Source: Myxococcus llanfairpwllgwyngyllgogerychwyrndrobwllllantysiliogogogochensis
GTDB lineage: Bacteria; Myxococcota; Myxococcia; Myxococcales; Myxococcaceae
Assembly: GCF_006636215.1 (NCBI RefSeq)
Contig: NZ_VIFM01000040.1
Location: 1-62,807 of the forward strand
Direction: 5' to 3'
DNA: 62,807 bases
Below are positions 8,625 through 16,535 of this stretch, piece by piece. Within the stretch, counting starts at the first letter, position 1, and each line of letters starts with the position of its first letter. The translations under genes were made by a program, and so were the position numbers. Under the pieces are notes generated by a model. It was not told the DNA's origin, searched no databases, and saw only the letters and a list, made by a program, of their open reading frames with translations.

Positions 8625-10037
8625 ATGGCGTTGGGCGACCTGAATCCGGCGTACCTGCCCGTGGGGGCACGCGTGGGCCCCTGGCTCGTGCTGGAGCAGC
8701 TTGGACGCGGCGCTCACGGCACCGTCTATCGCGCGGTGTCCATGGGCTCCGGAGAGCCCTGCCCCTGTGCCCTCAAGCTCTCCGCGACACCACAGGACCC
8801 TCGCTTCCAGCGTGAGGTTGAACTCCTCGGCCTTCTTCATCACCCCAGCGTCCCGCGACTGCTGGGTCATGGAACCTGGGTGTCACCCGAGGGGCGGCCC
8901 CATCCGTACCTCGCCATGGAGTTGGTGGACGGCCCATCGCTCTATTCCTGGGCACGGCTCGTGCCGTCGACACCCCGCCGCGTGCTCCGAGTCCTCGCGG
9001 CACTCGCTCGCGCACTCGAGGCCGTCCATGCCGTGGGTGGCGTGCACCGAGATGTGAAGGGAACCAATGTCCTGGTGCGCTCCGCTGATGAGCATGTCTT
9101 CCTCACCGACTTCGGCTCCAGCACACACCGGGGCGCTTCCCGCCTGACGTGGCGTGAGCCTCCCCCCGGAACCTCTGCCTACCGCTCCCCGGAGGCCTGG
9201 CGCTTCGTGACCGAGACCTCCCCTTCCAGGGACGACCCCTACACAGCGGGCCCGGCGGATGACGTCTTTGCCCTGGGGGTGAGCGCCTATCGGCTGGTCA
9301 CCGAGCAGTACCCGGCCTCGTGTGACCCGCGCGATGCGGCCTCCCGCTGCTGGTACGACACGTCCGACAAGGCGACGGGCGCCCGCCCTCCTCATGCCCT
9401 CAACCCGCGATGCCCCGATGAGCTCAGTCGCCTCATCACCCGGATGCTCTCCCTCCAGCCCGCCGCGCGTGGCAGTGCCCGCGAACTGGGTGAAGCCCTG
9501 GAACAGGCAGCCAGGGAGCTGGGGCCCAAGGCGGACGCGCAACTCCACCTCTGGAAACTGCCGCCCGTCAGACGTCGTGTCGTCCCGCTGACCTGGCGCC
9601 CCTGGCTCGCGGCCGTGGGCCTGTGCTGCGCACTTGGCTCGGGTGCCATCTGGCGCTGGCGTACCGTGTCCGACAGCAAGTCCTTGGAGGCATGGACGGA
9701 AGCGAATCAGCACATGGGCGATGCAGACACGGTGGCGGTCGGCGACTCCGCGATGACCTCTCCCGTGTCCGCCTTGGACCTGCCGTCCATCTGGATGACG
9801 CTCGCCACGGACATGCCCACGACACCATTTCCGGGGCAACTTCGTCCGGACTCCAGCGGCCGATGTCCCCGCCGCTCCCAGGTCGCCCTGCGGGGTGGGT
9901 GCTGGCTCAAGCTCGATGTCCCGCTGAAGGACTGTGACGACGACAGCTACGTCTACAAGGGCGCCTGCTACTCGCCCGTCTTCCCGCCGCCGCGACCCGC
10001 GACCTCGAACCCCGCGACCCGCGACGGAGGCTTCTAG
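8625..10037 (+). CDS. Hanks-type Ser/Thr protein kinase with C-terminal transmembrane segment and Cys-containing tail
   Basis: 470 aa. Kinase motifs in order: glycine-rich loop LGRGAHGTVY (26-35), ATP-anchoring Lys51 in CALKL, catalytic loop HRDVKGTN (141-148), DFG Asp162, activation segment ending PGTSAYRSPEAW. Lys145 after the catalytic Asp143 is kept, so activity is expected. One transmembrane helix (about 326-345, WLAAVGLCCALGSGAIW) is followed by a tail of about 120 residues with spaced cysteines (GRCPRRSQ, GGCWLKLDVPLKDC, KGACYSP) that probably form disulfides outside the membrane. This layout, cytoplasmic kinase plus external sensor tail, is common in myxobacterial kinases. Substrates cannot be told. 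Confidence 0.92.
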   Translation: MALGDLNPAYLPVGARVGPWLVLEQLGRGAHGTVYRAVSMGSGEPCPCALKLSATPQDPRFQREVELLGLLHHPSVPRLLGHGTWVSPEGRPHPYLAMELVDGPSLYSWARLVPSTPRRVLRVLAALARALEAVHAVGGVHRDVKGTNVLVRSADEHVFLTDFGSSTHRGASRLTWREPPPGTSAYRSPEAWRFVTETSPSRDDPYTAGPADDVFALGVSAYRLVTEQYPASCDPRDAASRCWYDTSDKATGARPPHALNPRCPDELSRLITRMLSLQPAARGSARELGEALEQAARELGPKADAQLHLWKLPPVRRRVVPLTWRPWLAAVGLCCALGSGAIWRWRTVSDSKSLEAWTEANQHMGDADTVAVGDSAMTSPVSALDLPSIWMTLATDMPTTPFPGQLRPDSSGRCPRRSQVALRGGCWLKLDVPLKDCDDDSYVYKGACYSPVFPPPRPATSNPATRDGGF

Positions 10038-10074
10038 GCTTCCGCTCCGACGGGGATGACGACGCGCCTTGCGC

Positions 10075-10713
10075 TCAGCCCGCTTCGACGCGGTCACAGT
10101 AGGCGTCGAACACCTTCTTCCAGGCCGGGCGCGCGATGCAGCGCCTCTGAAAGGCGAGCACGTTGGGATGGTCCTTGACGACACTCTCGTCGATGCCGGC
10201 GCCCAGCACATGCGTCATCAAGAGGTCCGCGACGGTGAACTCGTCGGTCGCGATGAACTCCCTGCCCTCGAGCCAGCCGTCGAGCTGCTTCAGGCGCATG
10301 GCCCCCCACCGGTGAAGCGCATCGCTTCCCTGGGTACCCTTGCCGCCGTTCAGGTCGACGAACCACGCGGTCAGGAGCGGGACCTCGATCGTGTTCAGCG
10401 CCGCGACGCACCAGCGCAGCACCTGCGCTTCGCCGGCGAGGTCGCGCGGCATCAGCTTGCCGCTCTTGCGCGCGAGGTAGAGCAGGATCGCGCCCGACTC
10501 GGTGACGACCACGCCGTCGTCGTCGATGACCGGAATCTGTCCGAACGGATTGAGCGCGCGATACGCGGGCGCATCAAGGTCGTGCCGCGGATGATCCATC
10601 CCCACGATTTCGTATGGCAGCCCCATCTCCTCCAGCGCCCACAGCACGCGCAGGTCTCGGGTCTTGCCACGGGCCATCTTGTTCACTCGGGAGAAGCCGT
10701 AGACCTTGAGCAT
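10075..10713 (-). CDS. Glutathione S-transferase family protein
   Basis: 212 aa. The thioredoxin-like N-terminal domain carries GST hallmarks: VYGFSRVNKMARGKTRDLRVLWALEEMGLPYE (residues 4-35), NPFGQIPVIDDDGVVVTESGAILLYLARK with the conserved cis-Pro and the ESGAI glutathione-binding motif. The alpha-helical C-domain follows (FIATDEFTVADLLMTHVL, the N-capping box region). Predicted to conjugate or reduce electrophiles with glutathione in the cytosol. It faces the kinase gene with 37 bp between stops and is divergent from the metalloprotease gene. Confidence 0.9.
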   Translation of the reverse strand: MLKVYGFSRVNKMARGKTRDLRVLWALEEMGLPYEIVGMDHPRHDLDAPAYRALNPFGQIPVIDDDGVVVTESGAILLYLARKSGKLMPRDLAGEAQVLRWCVAALNTIEVPLLTAWFVDLNGGKGTQGSDALHRWGAMRLKQLDGWLEGREFIATDEFTVADLLMTHVLGAGIDESVVKDHPNVLAFQRRCIARPAWKKVFDAYCDRVEAG

Positions 10714-10970
10714 GCGCGAATCCTACTTCGCGCGGATGGAGCGTCCAGGTCTCGTTGGGCTGCAGCGCACCGCCGATTCTGGTCCTCTCTGGATGACCCG
10801 CGTCAGGGTGAAGAGGCATTCGCCTCGCGATCCATCCAGACATCAACAGTCAGTCAGGCTTTCACGACATTGCCGGCCTTGAACAGGGAAATGCTTGGTG
10901 GGCCGTCGCGCTGTGTCGCCTGGCCTGTCAGGCGGACGGCGCATCCCCGCTGTCCGCGAAACGAGCCCCC

Positions 10971-12329
10971 ATGTTCAAGAAAGCGGCAGTCCTCGTGGTG
11001 AGCTGTGGCGCGTTGCTGGTCGGCTGCGGCCCGGACCCGCAGGCAGAGAACGAGGAGATCATCTCCAACCTGCTGGAGGCCGGCTTTCCGGCCGACGACA
11101 TCCTGGTCGCCGACGACGCCGTGTATGTGGGCCGTGACGCGCATGTGACGCTCGAGGCGTCCCGGGAGATGCTTCAGGTCCCCCTGGAGAGCGAGGAGCA
11201 GTACCGCACGACCAACCTCGTCGGTTCGAGCGTGACCAGGATTTGCGTCAACTCCACCGCCACCTTCGACAGCTACCCGATGCTGAGCCAGGGGCTCGAC
11301 CTGGCCATCGCCAACTACAATGAGCGGGGGCTGCGAATCACCTTCGCGCGCGGACCGGCCACCGGCTGTACCGCGAACATCACCGCGCAGACCACGTCCG
11401 GCACCGGAGGCTCCGCCGGCTTCCCCTCGGGCGGGCTGCCCTACGGCATCATCAACATCGGCACCGGTCTGAACGACTACAGCGCCGATGTGAACGAGCA
11501 CGTCATCACCCACGAGCTGGGCCACGCGGTCGGCTTCCGCCACTCGGACTACTACAATCGCAGCATCAGCTGCGGCGCTGGCGGGGACGAGGGAGACGCG
11601 GGCGTGGGCGCCATCCACATCCCCGGGACTCCGACCACGGCCGTCGTCGGCGGCTCCGTCATGAACTCCTGCTTCCGCTCCACCGAGACTGGCGAGTGGA
11701 CCAGCTCCGACAACACCGCGCTGGACGCCCTCTACGGAGGCACGGTCCCGAGCTGCTCCAGCTACAACTTCATGTCCTACCGTGGGCAGAACGGGACGCA
11801 GATTCGATGCAGCTGCCCTGCCGTGAGCGGGGGCGTCGTGTGGGGCACGGACCTCTATACCGATGACTCGAATGCCTGCGCCGCCGCGGTGCATGCGGGC
11901 GCGATTCCCGCCACCGGAGGAACAGTGGTCGTCGTCATCCAACCGGGACAGAGCAGCTACACGGGCACCACTCGCAACGGCATCACCACGCTCTCCTACG
12001 GCGCATGGGGAGGGAGCTTCTCATTCCAGCTTCCACCGGCGCAGAGCTGCTCCAGCTACAACTTCACGTCCTACCGTGGGCAGAACGGGACGCAGATCCG
12101 GTGCGGTTGCCCGGCCGTGAGTGGAGGAGTCCTGTGGGGCACGGACCTCTATACCGATGACTCGGATGCCTGCGCGGCCGGGGTGCATGCGGGAGTGATT
12201 CCCGCCACGGGAGGCACGGTGGTCGTCACCATCCAACCGGGACAAAGCAGTTACACCGGCACCACTCGCAACGGCATCACCACGCTCTCCTACGGCGCCT
12301 GGGGAGGGAGCTTCTCCCTGGGCAGATAG
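10971..12329 (+). CDS. Lipoprotein HExxH metalloprotease (M57-like) with two C-terminal LCCL domains
   Basis: 452 aa. The lipobox LLVGC (Cys19) is followed by a propeptide-like segment and a catalytic domain. The zinc motif is HELGHAVGFRH (181-191: His181, Glu182, His185, His191) and a Met-turn candidate lies in GGSVMNSC, matching the myxobacterial M57 class. Two 98-aa-spaced copies of an LCCL-type module follow (about 261-350 and 359-452). Each has SYNF-SYRGQNGTQIRC-CPAVSGG, GTDLYTDDS-AC and HAG-IPATGGTVVV-IQPGQSSYTGTTRNGITT. LCCL domains are known from eukaryotic extracellular proteins such as cochlin and Limulus factor C. Probable role: secreted or surface proteolysis with the LCCL pair as a targeting or binding tail. 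The DNA repeats are nearly identical over many stretches, so the duplication looks recent. Confidence 0.88.
   Translation: MFKKAAVLVVSCGALLVGCGPDPQAENEEIISNLLEAGFPADDILVADDAVYVGRDAHVTLEASREMLQVPLESEEQYRTTNLVGSSVTRICVNSTATFDSYPMLSQGLDLAIANYNERGLRITFARGPATGCTANITAQTTSGTGGSAGFPSGGLPYGIINIGTGLNDYSADVNEHVITHELGHAVGFRHSDYYNRSISCGAGGDEGDAGVGAIHIPGTPTTAVVGGSVMNSCFRSTETGEWTSSDNTALDALYGGTVPSCSSYNFMSYRGQNGTQIRCSCPAVSGGVVWGTDLYTDDSNACAAAVHAGAIPATGGTVVVVIQPGQSSYTGTTRNGITTLSYGAWGGSFSFQLPPAQSCSSYNFTSYRGQNGTQIRCGCPAVSGGVLWGTDLYTDDSDACAAGVHAGVIPATGGTVVVTIQPGQSSYTGTTRNGITTLSYGAWGGSFSLGR
11751..12328 (+). repeat. Tandem 294-bp in-frame repeat encoding the two LCCL domains
   Basis: The stretch beginning AGCTGCTCCAGCTACAACTT occurs at 11751 and again at 12045, exactly 98 codons later. 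Matching stretches continue (CGTGGGCAGAACGGGACGCAG, GGCACGGACCTCTATACCGATGACTCG in part, ACTCGCAACGGCATCACCACGCTCTCCTACGGC in part) to the end of the gene. The differences are mostly single bases. Confidence 0.85.
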
Positions 12330-12444
12330 TCGCCACGTTGGCTGACGGCATGGAGGCGGGTCGGTAGGGGAAGCGCCACCGGCTCTTCATCGCGGACATG
12401 ACCCTCCCGGGGGGTGCGGCAACTCCCGGGGGCGTGTAGACGAC

Positions 12445-13032
12445 TCAAGGGTCTTCGGAACCGAGCGAGTCGACGATGCGCCGCACCTGCTTCGTGCGGC
12501 CCGTCTCCGTGCGCGTCGTCACGATCTCCAGGATGAGGGCATACCGCCGGGTCTTCCCGAGCGCCTCGAAGGCTCGCGCGGCCTGGGGGTTCGCGGACAA
12601 CGCGGCCGTCAGGTCGCTGGGGACGGTGGCGTTCCGCTGCGACTCATAGGCGGCGGCCCAGCGCCCATCGGCCTTGGCGGCTTCGACTTCGGCGAGCCCC
12701 GCCGGTCGCATCCGGCCCTCGGCGAGCAACGCCTCCACCTTCCGCACATTCACGCGCGACCAACGGCTGCGCGGCCGGCGCGGCACGTACTTCTGGAGAT
12801 AGAAGCGGTCATCGAGGGACTTCCTCAGGCCCGATATCCAGCCGAAGCAGAGCCCCACGTCGACCGCCTCGTCGTCCGTCAGCGAGGTGATGCCCGTCCC
12901 CTTCTTGGCCAGCTTCAACCAGACCCCCTCGGGCGCGCCGCCGTTCTCCTCCAGCCACGCCTCGAACTCCGCCACGCCGCGAAACGCCCTCACCGGGGCC
13001 TCGGCGACGGCACCTCGCTCAGCGCGCGGCAT
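12445..13032 (-). CDS. YdeI/OmpD-associated (OmdA-like) family protein
   Basis: 195 aa from ATG 13032; the open frame upstream only mirrors the VOC gene in another frame. Family marks: FRGVAEFEAWLEENGGAPEGVWLKLAKKG near the N-terminus, EAVDVGLCFGWISGLRKSLDDRFYLQKYVPRRPRSRWSRVN in the middle, and the C-terminal FEALGKTRRYALILEIVTTRTETGRTKQVRRIV. The function of this family is poorly known; it is often linked to stress or antimicrobial-peptide resistance. The start overlaps the 3' end of the VOC gene by 14 bp, so the two are co-transcribed, and the divergent WYL regulator probably controls both. Confidence 0.85.
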   Translation of the reverse strand: MPRAERGAVAEAPVRAFRGVAEFEAWLEENGGAPEGVWLKLAKKGTGITSLTDDEAVDVGLCFGWISGLRKSLDDRFYLQKYVPRRPRSRWSRVNVRKVEALLAEGRMRPAGLAEVEAAKADGRWAAAYESQRNATVPSDLTAALSANPQAARAFEALGKTRRYALILEIVTTRTETGRTKQVRRIVDSLGSEDP

Positions 13033-13447
13033 CACGGGCTCCGAGGACGTCCAGGTAGTGCCGATTGAACATGACACCCAGCACGTTGCCGAAGGGGTCG
13101 ATGACCGACGCCGTGACGAAACCGGGGCCCCGCTCGGTGACGCCCTCGAGGAGCTCGGCCCCCTGCGCGAGCAGTCGTGAGAGCGCTCCGGCGACGTCAT
13201 CGACGTGCCAGTAGACGACGGCCCCACCCCGGCTCGTGGCGATTCCAGGGGGCGCGAACCGTCGGTCGATGATGCCCAGCTCGTGCTGATAGTCACCGAT
13301 GCGGTACTCGACGTAACCGGGGCCTCGCCCGGCGGCCTCGCTGCTGAAGTAGGGCTCCACGCCCAGCAACTCCGAGTACCAGCGGGTCGCCGCCCGGAGG
13401 TCGTCCGCCCAGAGGTTGATGGTGCTCATTCCGCGCATGAAGGTCAT
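13019..13447 (-). CDS. VOC-superfamily (glyoxalase/bleomycin-resistance-like) protein
   Basis: 142 aa from ATG 13447 (MTFMRGMSTINLWADDLRAATRWYSELLGVEPYF). The paired beta-alpha-beta-beta-beta repeats typical of the fold can be followed: the first ends in YVEYRIGDYQHELGIID, the second runs VYWHVDDVAGALSRLLAQGAELLEGVTERGPGFVTASVIDPFGNVLGVMFN. Metal-ligand positions are plausible (His and Glu) but the substrate cannot be assigned. It overlaps the YdeI gene and shares a 77-bp divergent region with the WYL regulator. Confidence 0.87.
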   Translation of the reverse strand: MTFMRGMSTINLWADDLRAATRWYSELLGVEPYFSSEAAGRGPGYVEYRIGDYQHELGIIDRRFAPPGIATSRGGAVVYWHVDDVAGALSRLLAQGAELLEGVTERGPGFVTASVIDPFGNVLGVMFNRHYLDVLGARDAAR

Positions 13448-13505
13448 GGGTCTCTCGTGTCCGGGGCCGCGTTCGTTCGCGACACAGTGACCATCCCCCC
13501 TAAAG

Positions 13506-13522
13506 GTGACAGAATGAGTCAC
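13506..13522. promoter_or_regulatory. GTGAC-N7-GTCAC palindrome, candidate operator of the WYL regulator
   Basis: A 5-7-5 inverted repeat lies 2 bp before the TTG start of the WYL regulator, inside the intergenic region shared with the VOC/YdeI pair. A further GTGAC is seen about 20 bp upstream near 13487. The position suits autoregulation. Confidence 0.45.
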
Positions 13523-13524
13523 GT

Positions 13525-14244
13525 TTGAAACGCGAACCCGTCATCGACCGCCTGGACCGCGTCCTCGGCCTCCTCGCCTCACGCCCATCGTGGACCGCAC
13601 CAGAACTGGCGGAGGAGTTGGGCGTCTGCGTGCGGACCATCCGCAGAGACCTGTCCCGGCTCGCGGCCCGCGGTGTCCCCATCGAGTCCGACGCGGGGCG
13701 AGGCGGTGGCGTGCGCGTGCCGCCACGAACGGGGCTTGGGCGCGTTCAGCTCGACACCCGGGAAGTCCTCGACCTCATGCTCGCCCTGGCGCTCGCGGAG
13801 CAACTGGGCTCCCCCCTGTTGCTCTCCACGCTCAAGGGCTTGCGGCAGAAGCTCTCCGCCTCGTTTCCACCGGAGGAGCGCACCCGGGTGAGCGGGCTGC
13901 GCCGGAGGATTCTGGTCGGCCCCAGCTCGCGGAACGTCGCCGCGACGTGGAAGGCCCCCAGCCTCGCGGTGCTCCGTCCCATCCATGAGTCGTTCTTCGA
14001 GCAACGCGCGCTGGAGCTGACCTACCGCTCGAACGACGCGAGCACGGTGCGCGTCGTGGAGCCGCACTACCTGCTGCTCAGTTGGCCCGCCTGGTTCCTC
14101 CTCGTCTGGGACCACCTGCGAGGCGCGGTGCGCATGCTCCGCGTCGACCGCATCGAGTCGGCGCGCGTCACCGAGTCGACGTTCCGCGTGAGGAGCTCGG
14201 AGTCGATGCTCGCCACGCTCGGCGATGTCTTCGCCGCGCTCTGA
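13525..14244 (+). CDS. YafY-type transcriptional regulator (HTH + WYL domain)
   Basis: 239 aa, probably from TTG 13525; no better start is available, since the ATG at 13514 runs into a stop at once. The N-terminal DeoR-like helix-turn-helix is clear (MKREPVIDRLDRVLGLLASRPSWTAPELAEELGVCVRTIRRDLSRLAARGVPIESDAGRGGGVRV). A central helical linker and a C-terminal WYL domain follow (RALELTYRSNDASTVRVVEPHYLLLSWPAWFLLVWDHLRGAVRMLRVDRI). WYL domains are ligand-sensing modules. It is divergent from the VOC/YdeI operon with a palindrome in between, so it probably controls that operon. Confidence 0.9.
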   Translation: MKREPVIDRLDRVLGLLASRPSWTAPELAEELGVCVRTIRRDLSRLAARGVPIESDAGRGGGVRVPPRTGLGRVQLDTREVLDLMLALALAEQLGSPLLLSTLKGLRQKLSASFPPEERTRVSGLRRRILVGPSSRNVAATWKAPSLAVLRPIHESFFEQRALELTYRSNDASTVRVVEPHYLLLSWPAWFLLVWDHLRGAVRMLRVDRIESARVTESTFRVRSSESMLATLGDVFAAL

Positions 14245-14359
14245 GCGACAGGGCCGCGAGGCAATCGCTTCACTCGCGTCAGCTCCGAGGCGCCCTGGCC
14301 TCGAATGGGCTGGGACGGATGCAACCAGGTCCCCGCTCAACCGGCGACTCGTGGTCGCC

Positions 14360-14388
14360 TTGACAACCCATGCCCTCACATCTAAATA
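14360..14388 (+). promoter_or_regulatory. Sigma70-type promoter for the SRPBCC-TetR unit
   Basis: A perfect -35 TTGACA (14360-14365) is followed after 17 bp by TAAATA (14383-14388), a weak -10 that lies inside the palindrome described next. The AT-rich patch stands out sharply from the surrounding high-GC DNA. It is 33 bp upstream of the lipoprotein start at 14421. Confidence 0.6.
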
Positions 14389-14398
14389 TCTTTTAGAT
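14380..14398. promoter_or_regulatory. 19-bp perfect palindrome ATCTAAATATCTTTTAGAT, candidate TetR operator
   Basis: Arms ATCTAAA (14380-14386) and TTTAGAT (14392-14398) with a 5-bp spacer overlap the candidate -10 element. The geometry suits a TetR dimer. The TetR gene at 15125 is the second gene of the unit this promoter would drive, so autoregulation is the simplest model. Confidence 0.65.
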
Positions 14399-14420
14399 TC
14401 GTCTTTCCAGGAGAACAGCC

Positions 14421-15071
14421 ATGCCGCGGATCGCGACACCTGCCGTCACCCTGCTGTCCCTTGCCTGTGGTGTGTTCCTGAGCGCGTGCGCGACGCCCAT
14501 CGGCTATGCGTCGGGGACTTCCGTCACGGAGCGAGACACCCTGCACCGCTCGACGCCGGCCCCCACCGTGGAGCCTGAGGCGCCGTTCATCGCGCACACG
14601 GTCGAGACCGACATCGCCGCGCCTCCAGAGGTGCTGTTGCCCTGGCTGGTGAATGTCCCGCTGGAGCGCATCCTGCTGGGAACCGAGAAGCTCGCCGGCA
14701 TCGAGCGGACCGATGTCCTCTCCGCCGCCTGGGGCAGCCCTGGAGCGCGCCGGCGCGTGGTGCTGCGCGATGGGAACACCTCGCTCGAGGAGCTGCTCGT
14801 CGTCGAGGAAGGCCGTCGGTTCCAGTACGTCGTCTGGAATTTCACCAACGAGGCACGGCGCGCCGTCCAGTACGCGGTGGGCGAGTTCCGCTTCGCGCCG
14901 ACCGCGACGGGGACGCACTTGACCTGGACCTATCGCTTCCGGGGCAATGGGTGGCCCACCGAGGGCATCCTCAAGGACTTCGTCGAGGAGGACTTCGCCG
15001 CATACATGAAGGTCGGCATCGGGCACATCCAGAAGGAGTCGACGCTCGACCTGACGGCACGCCGCGACTGA
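14421..15071 (+). CDS. SRPBCC-fold lipoprotein (polyketide cyclase/START-like)
   Basis: 216 aa. The signal ends in lipobox LSAC (Cys23). The mature part has the SRPBCC pattern: HTVETDIAAPPEVLLPWLVNV at the start, GARRRVVLRDGNTSLEELLVVEEGRRFQYVVWNF, then GEFRFAPTATGTHLTWTYRFRG and a long C-terminal helix (KDFVEEDFAAYMKVGIGHIQ). Such folds bind hydrophobic ligands; a lipid-anchored version may sit on the periplasmic or outer surface. SD AGGAGAAC lies just before the ATG. The TetR gene starts about 50 bp after its stop and probably belongs to the same unit. Confidence 0.85.
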   Translation: MPRIATPAVTLLSLACGVFLSACATPIGYASGTSVTERDTLHRSTPAPTVEPEAPFIAHTVETDIAAPPEVLLPWLVNVPLERILLGTEKLAGIERTDVLSAAWGSPGARRRVVLRDGNTSLEELLVVEEGRRFQYVVWNFTNEARRAVQYAVGEFRFAPTATGTHLTWTYRFRGNGWPTEGILKDFVEEDFAAYMKVGIGHIQKESTLDLTARRD

Positions 15072-15124
15072 CGACGCGTGTTGTCGCGGCCTATGCTCCC
15101 CACGAAGAAGATGGGAGTCACGTG

Positions 15125-15796
15125 GTGAGCACACCGAAGACGCGTCAGCCGGCAGCCAAGACGGCCAAGAAAGCCGCGAAGCCTCGCGGCTATCACCACC
15201 TGGATCTGCGCCGGGCGCTGTTGGACGCGGCCATCCAGTTCCTGAGGGAAGGCGACGTCACGGGGCTGACCATCCAGGTCCTCGCGCGGGCCGCGGGCGT
15301 GTCTCCCGGAGCGCCCTACCACCACTTCCCGGACAAGCAGTCGCTCCTGGCGGCGCTGGCCACCGAGGGCTACGACCTGCTCGCGGAGCGCGTCGCGCGG
15401 GCCGTGGCGAGTGAGCCCACCGTGGCGGGCAAGCTGACGGGTATCGCCACCGCGTATCTCTCGTTCGCGAAGGAGCACGCTTCGCACTACCGCATCATGT
15501 TCCTGCCCGAAATCGAGGACCGGGTGCGCTTCGCGTCCGTCCACGAGGCGTCCGACCGCTCCCTGCTGACCCTGTTCGAGGTGGTCGCCGAGGGCAACCC
15601 GGGGCTGCCGCCCGACGCCATCGTCGCCCGGGCCATCGCCGCGTTGTCCCTGTGCCATGGGTTCGCGTCGCTCCGGGCCGCGAGGGTGCTGGGAAACATC
15701 CCCGGCATTCCGAAGGTCGAGCTGCTCGAGAAGGTCGCCATCGCCGAGGTGGTGACCCTCGCGCTGGGAGCCGGACTGGGGCCCGGCTCGCGATGA
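15125..15796 (+). CDS. TetR/AcrR-family regulator with WHG-type C-terminal domain
   Basis: 223 aa from GTG 15125, favoured over GTG 15122 because GGAG (15114-15117) is then 7 nt away. A basic N-terminal tail rich in Lys and Ala (KTRQPAAKTAKKAAKPRG) precedes the HTH (LRRALLDAAIQFLREGDVTGLTIQVLARAAGVSPGAPYHHFPDKQSLLAALA). The C-terminal region (AYLSFAKEHASHYRIMFLPEI...ALSLCHGFASLRAARVLG) contains the WHG-like C-terminal motif in the form CHGFASL. Probably represses its own unit through the palindrome at 14380-14398. The stop is only 5 bp from the convergent MAPEG stop. Confidence 0.88.
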   Translation: MSTPKTRQPAAKTAKKAAKPRGYHHLDLRRALLDAAIQFLREGDVTGLTIQVLARAAGVSPGAPYHHFPDKQSLLAALATEGYDLLAERVARAVASEPTVAGKLTGIATAYLSFAKEHASHYRIMFLPEIEDRVRFASVHEASDRSLLTLFEVVAEGNPGLPPDAIVARAIAALSLCHGFASLRAARVLGNIPGIPKVELLEKVAIAEVVTLALGAGLGPGSR

Positions 15797-15801
15797 CCTG
15801 C

Positions 15802-16221
15802 TCAGAGCACGGCCATGGCCGCCCTGAACGTCAGTCCGACCAACGCCAGTGACGACAGCACGAAGAGCAAGAAGCGCAGCTCGATCTTGTTGATGAGCGC
15901 CTGCAACAGGCTGTGCACCACGCGCAGGCCCACGTAGCTCCAGGCCAGTATCAGGTTGAGGCCCGTTCCTTCGCCCAGCAGCGCCAGGGCCAGGGTGATG
16001 GCGTAGAAGATGGTGGGTTGCTCCATCAGGTGGTTGTAGTTGTCGGCCTTCCAGCGCACCTGGGCCGGCAGCTGGCTCATCTGCTCGCCGCGCGGTGCAT
16101 ACGGGTCGGGTTTCATGTTGGCCTTGAACATGGCCGGCAAGCGCGTGGCGTACATCCAGGCCCACATGACCATGGACCAGGACACGAGCGCGACGACGGG
16201 AGCGAGAATGGGACTGTGCAT
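15802..16221 (-). CDS. MAPEG-family membrane protein
   Basis: 139 aa from ATG 16221. Four hydrophobic helices: residues about 4-25 (LAPVVALVSWSMVMWAWMYA), 66-85, 89-110 and 115-137. Between helices 1 and 2 lies the conserved cytosolic loop with VRWKADNYNHLMEQPTIFYAITLALAL. The NYNHLMEQPTIFY signature is typical of bacterial MAPEG proteins, relatives of microsomal glutathione transferases. The exact reaction is uncertain in bacteria; a glutathione-linked or lipid-related role is possible. Convergent with the TetR gene. Confidence 0.9.
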   Translation of the reverse strand: MHSPILAPVVALVSWSMVMWAWMYATRLPAMFKANMKPDPYAPRGEQMSQLPAQVRWKADNYNHLMEQPTIFYAITLALALLGEGTGLNLILAWSYVGLRVVHSLLQALINKIELRFLLFVLSSLALVGLTFRAAMAVL

Positions 16222-16535
16222 GGTTCCTTCCCTGCCCCATGCCGCGGCACGGCGCAACCCGTGGCGGAAGTGACGAAGACCTGGACCCGTTGACCCGTGG
16301 GCCAGATTCGACGCTGAGCCCGGGAGCACCGGGAGCGGAATAATCCCCGGGAATATCCGGCGCGGGCTCCGTTCCCATCGCTGACAGCCTTCACGACCCC
16401 GCCGAGGGCCCTCGCTCCCGTCAGAGCCTGGGCCCGCGCGGTTCCCATCGCAGTCCCTGACAGAGGGCGCCCTGGAAGCGCCCGGAGACCCGGGAGCCGC
16501 GCACACGCGGGTGCTCCACGGGAGGAGTGTGTTTC
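16222..16535. other. 314-bp divergent intergenic region
   Basis: It lies between the MAPEG gene (minus) and the giant lipoprotein gene (plus). No open frame here looks coding. It contains an AT-rich patch GGAATAATCCCCGGGAATAT (from 16337) whose 13-nt core is repeated upstream of the lipoprotein gene at 31126. A clear SD (GGAGGAG, 16521-16527) precedes the lipoprotein start. Confidence 0.7.
16342..16354 (+). promoter_or_regulatory. AATCCCCGGGAAT motif, copy 1
   Basis: This 13-nt sequence, preceded by GGA-TAA, is identical to the one at 30919-30931. It lies 182 bp before the start of a giant lipoprotein gene. It could be a shared promoter or activator site. Confidence 0.35.

Noticed and set aside
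12405..12440. CTCCCGGGG direct repeats between the metalloprotease and YdeI genes, considered as a terminator
   Set aside because: Mainly a direct repeat with a self-complementary core; no stable stem longer than 6 bp with a proper loop was found.
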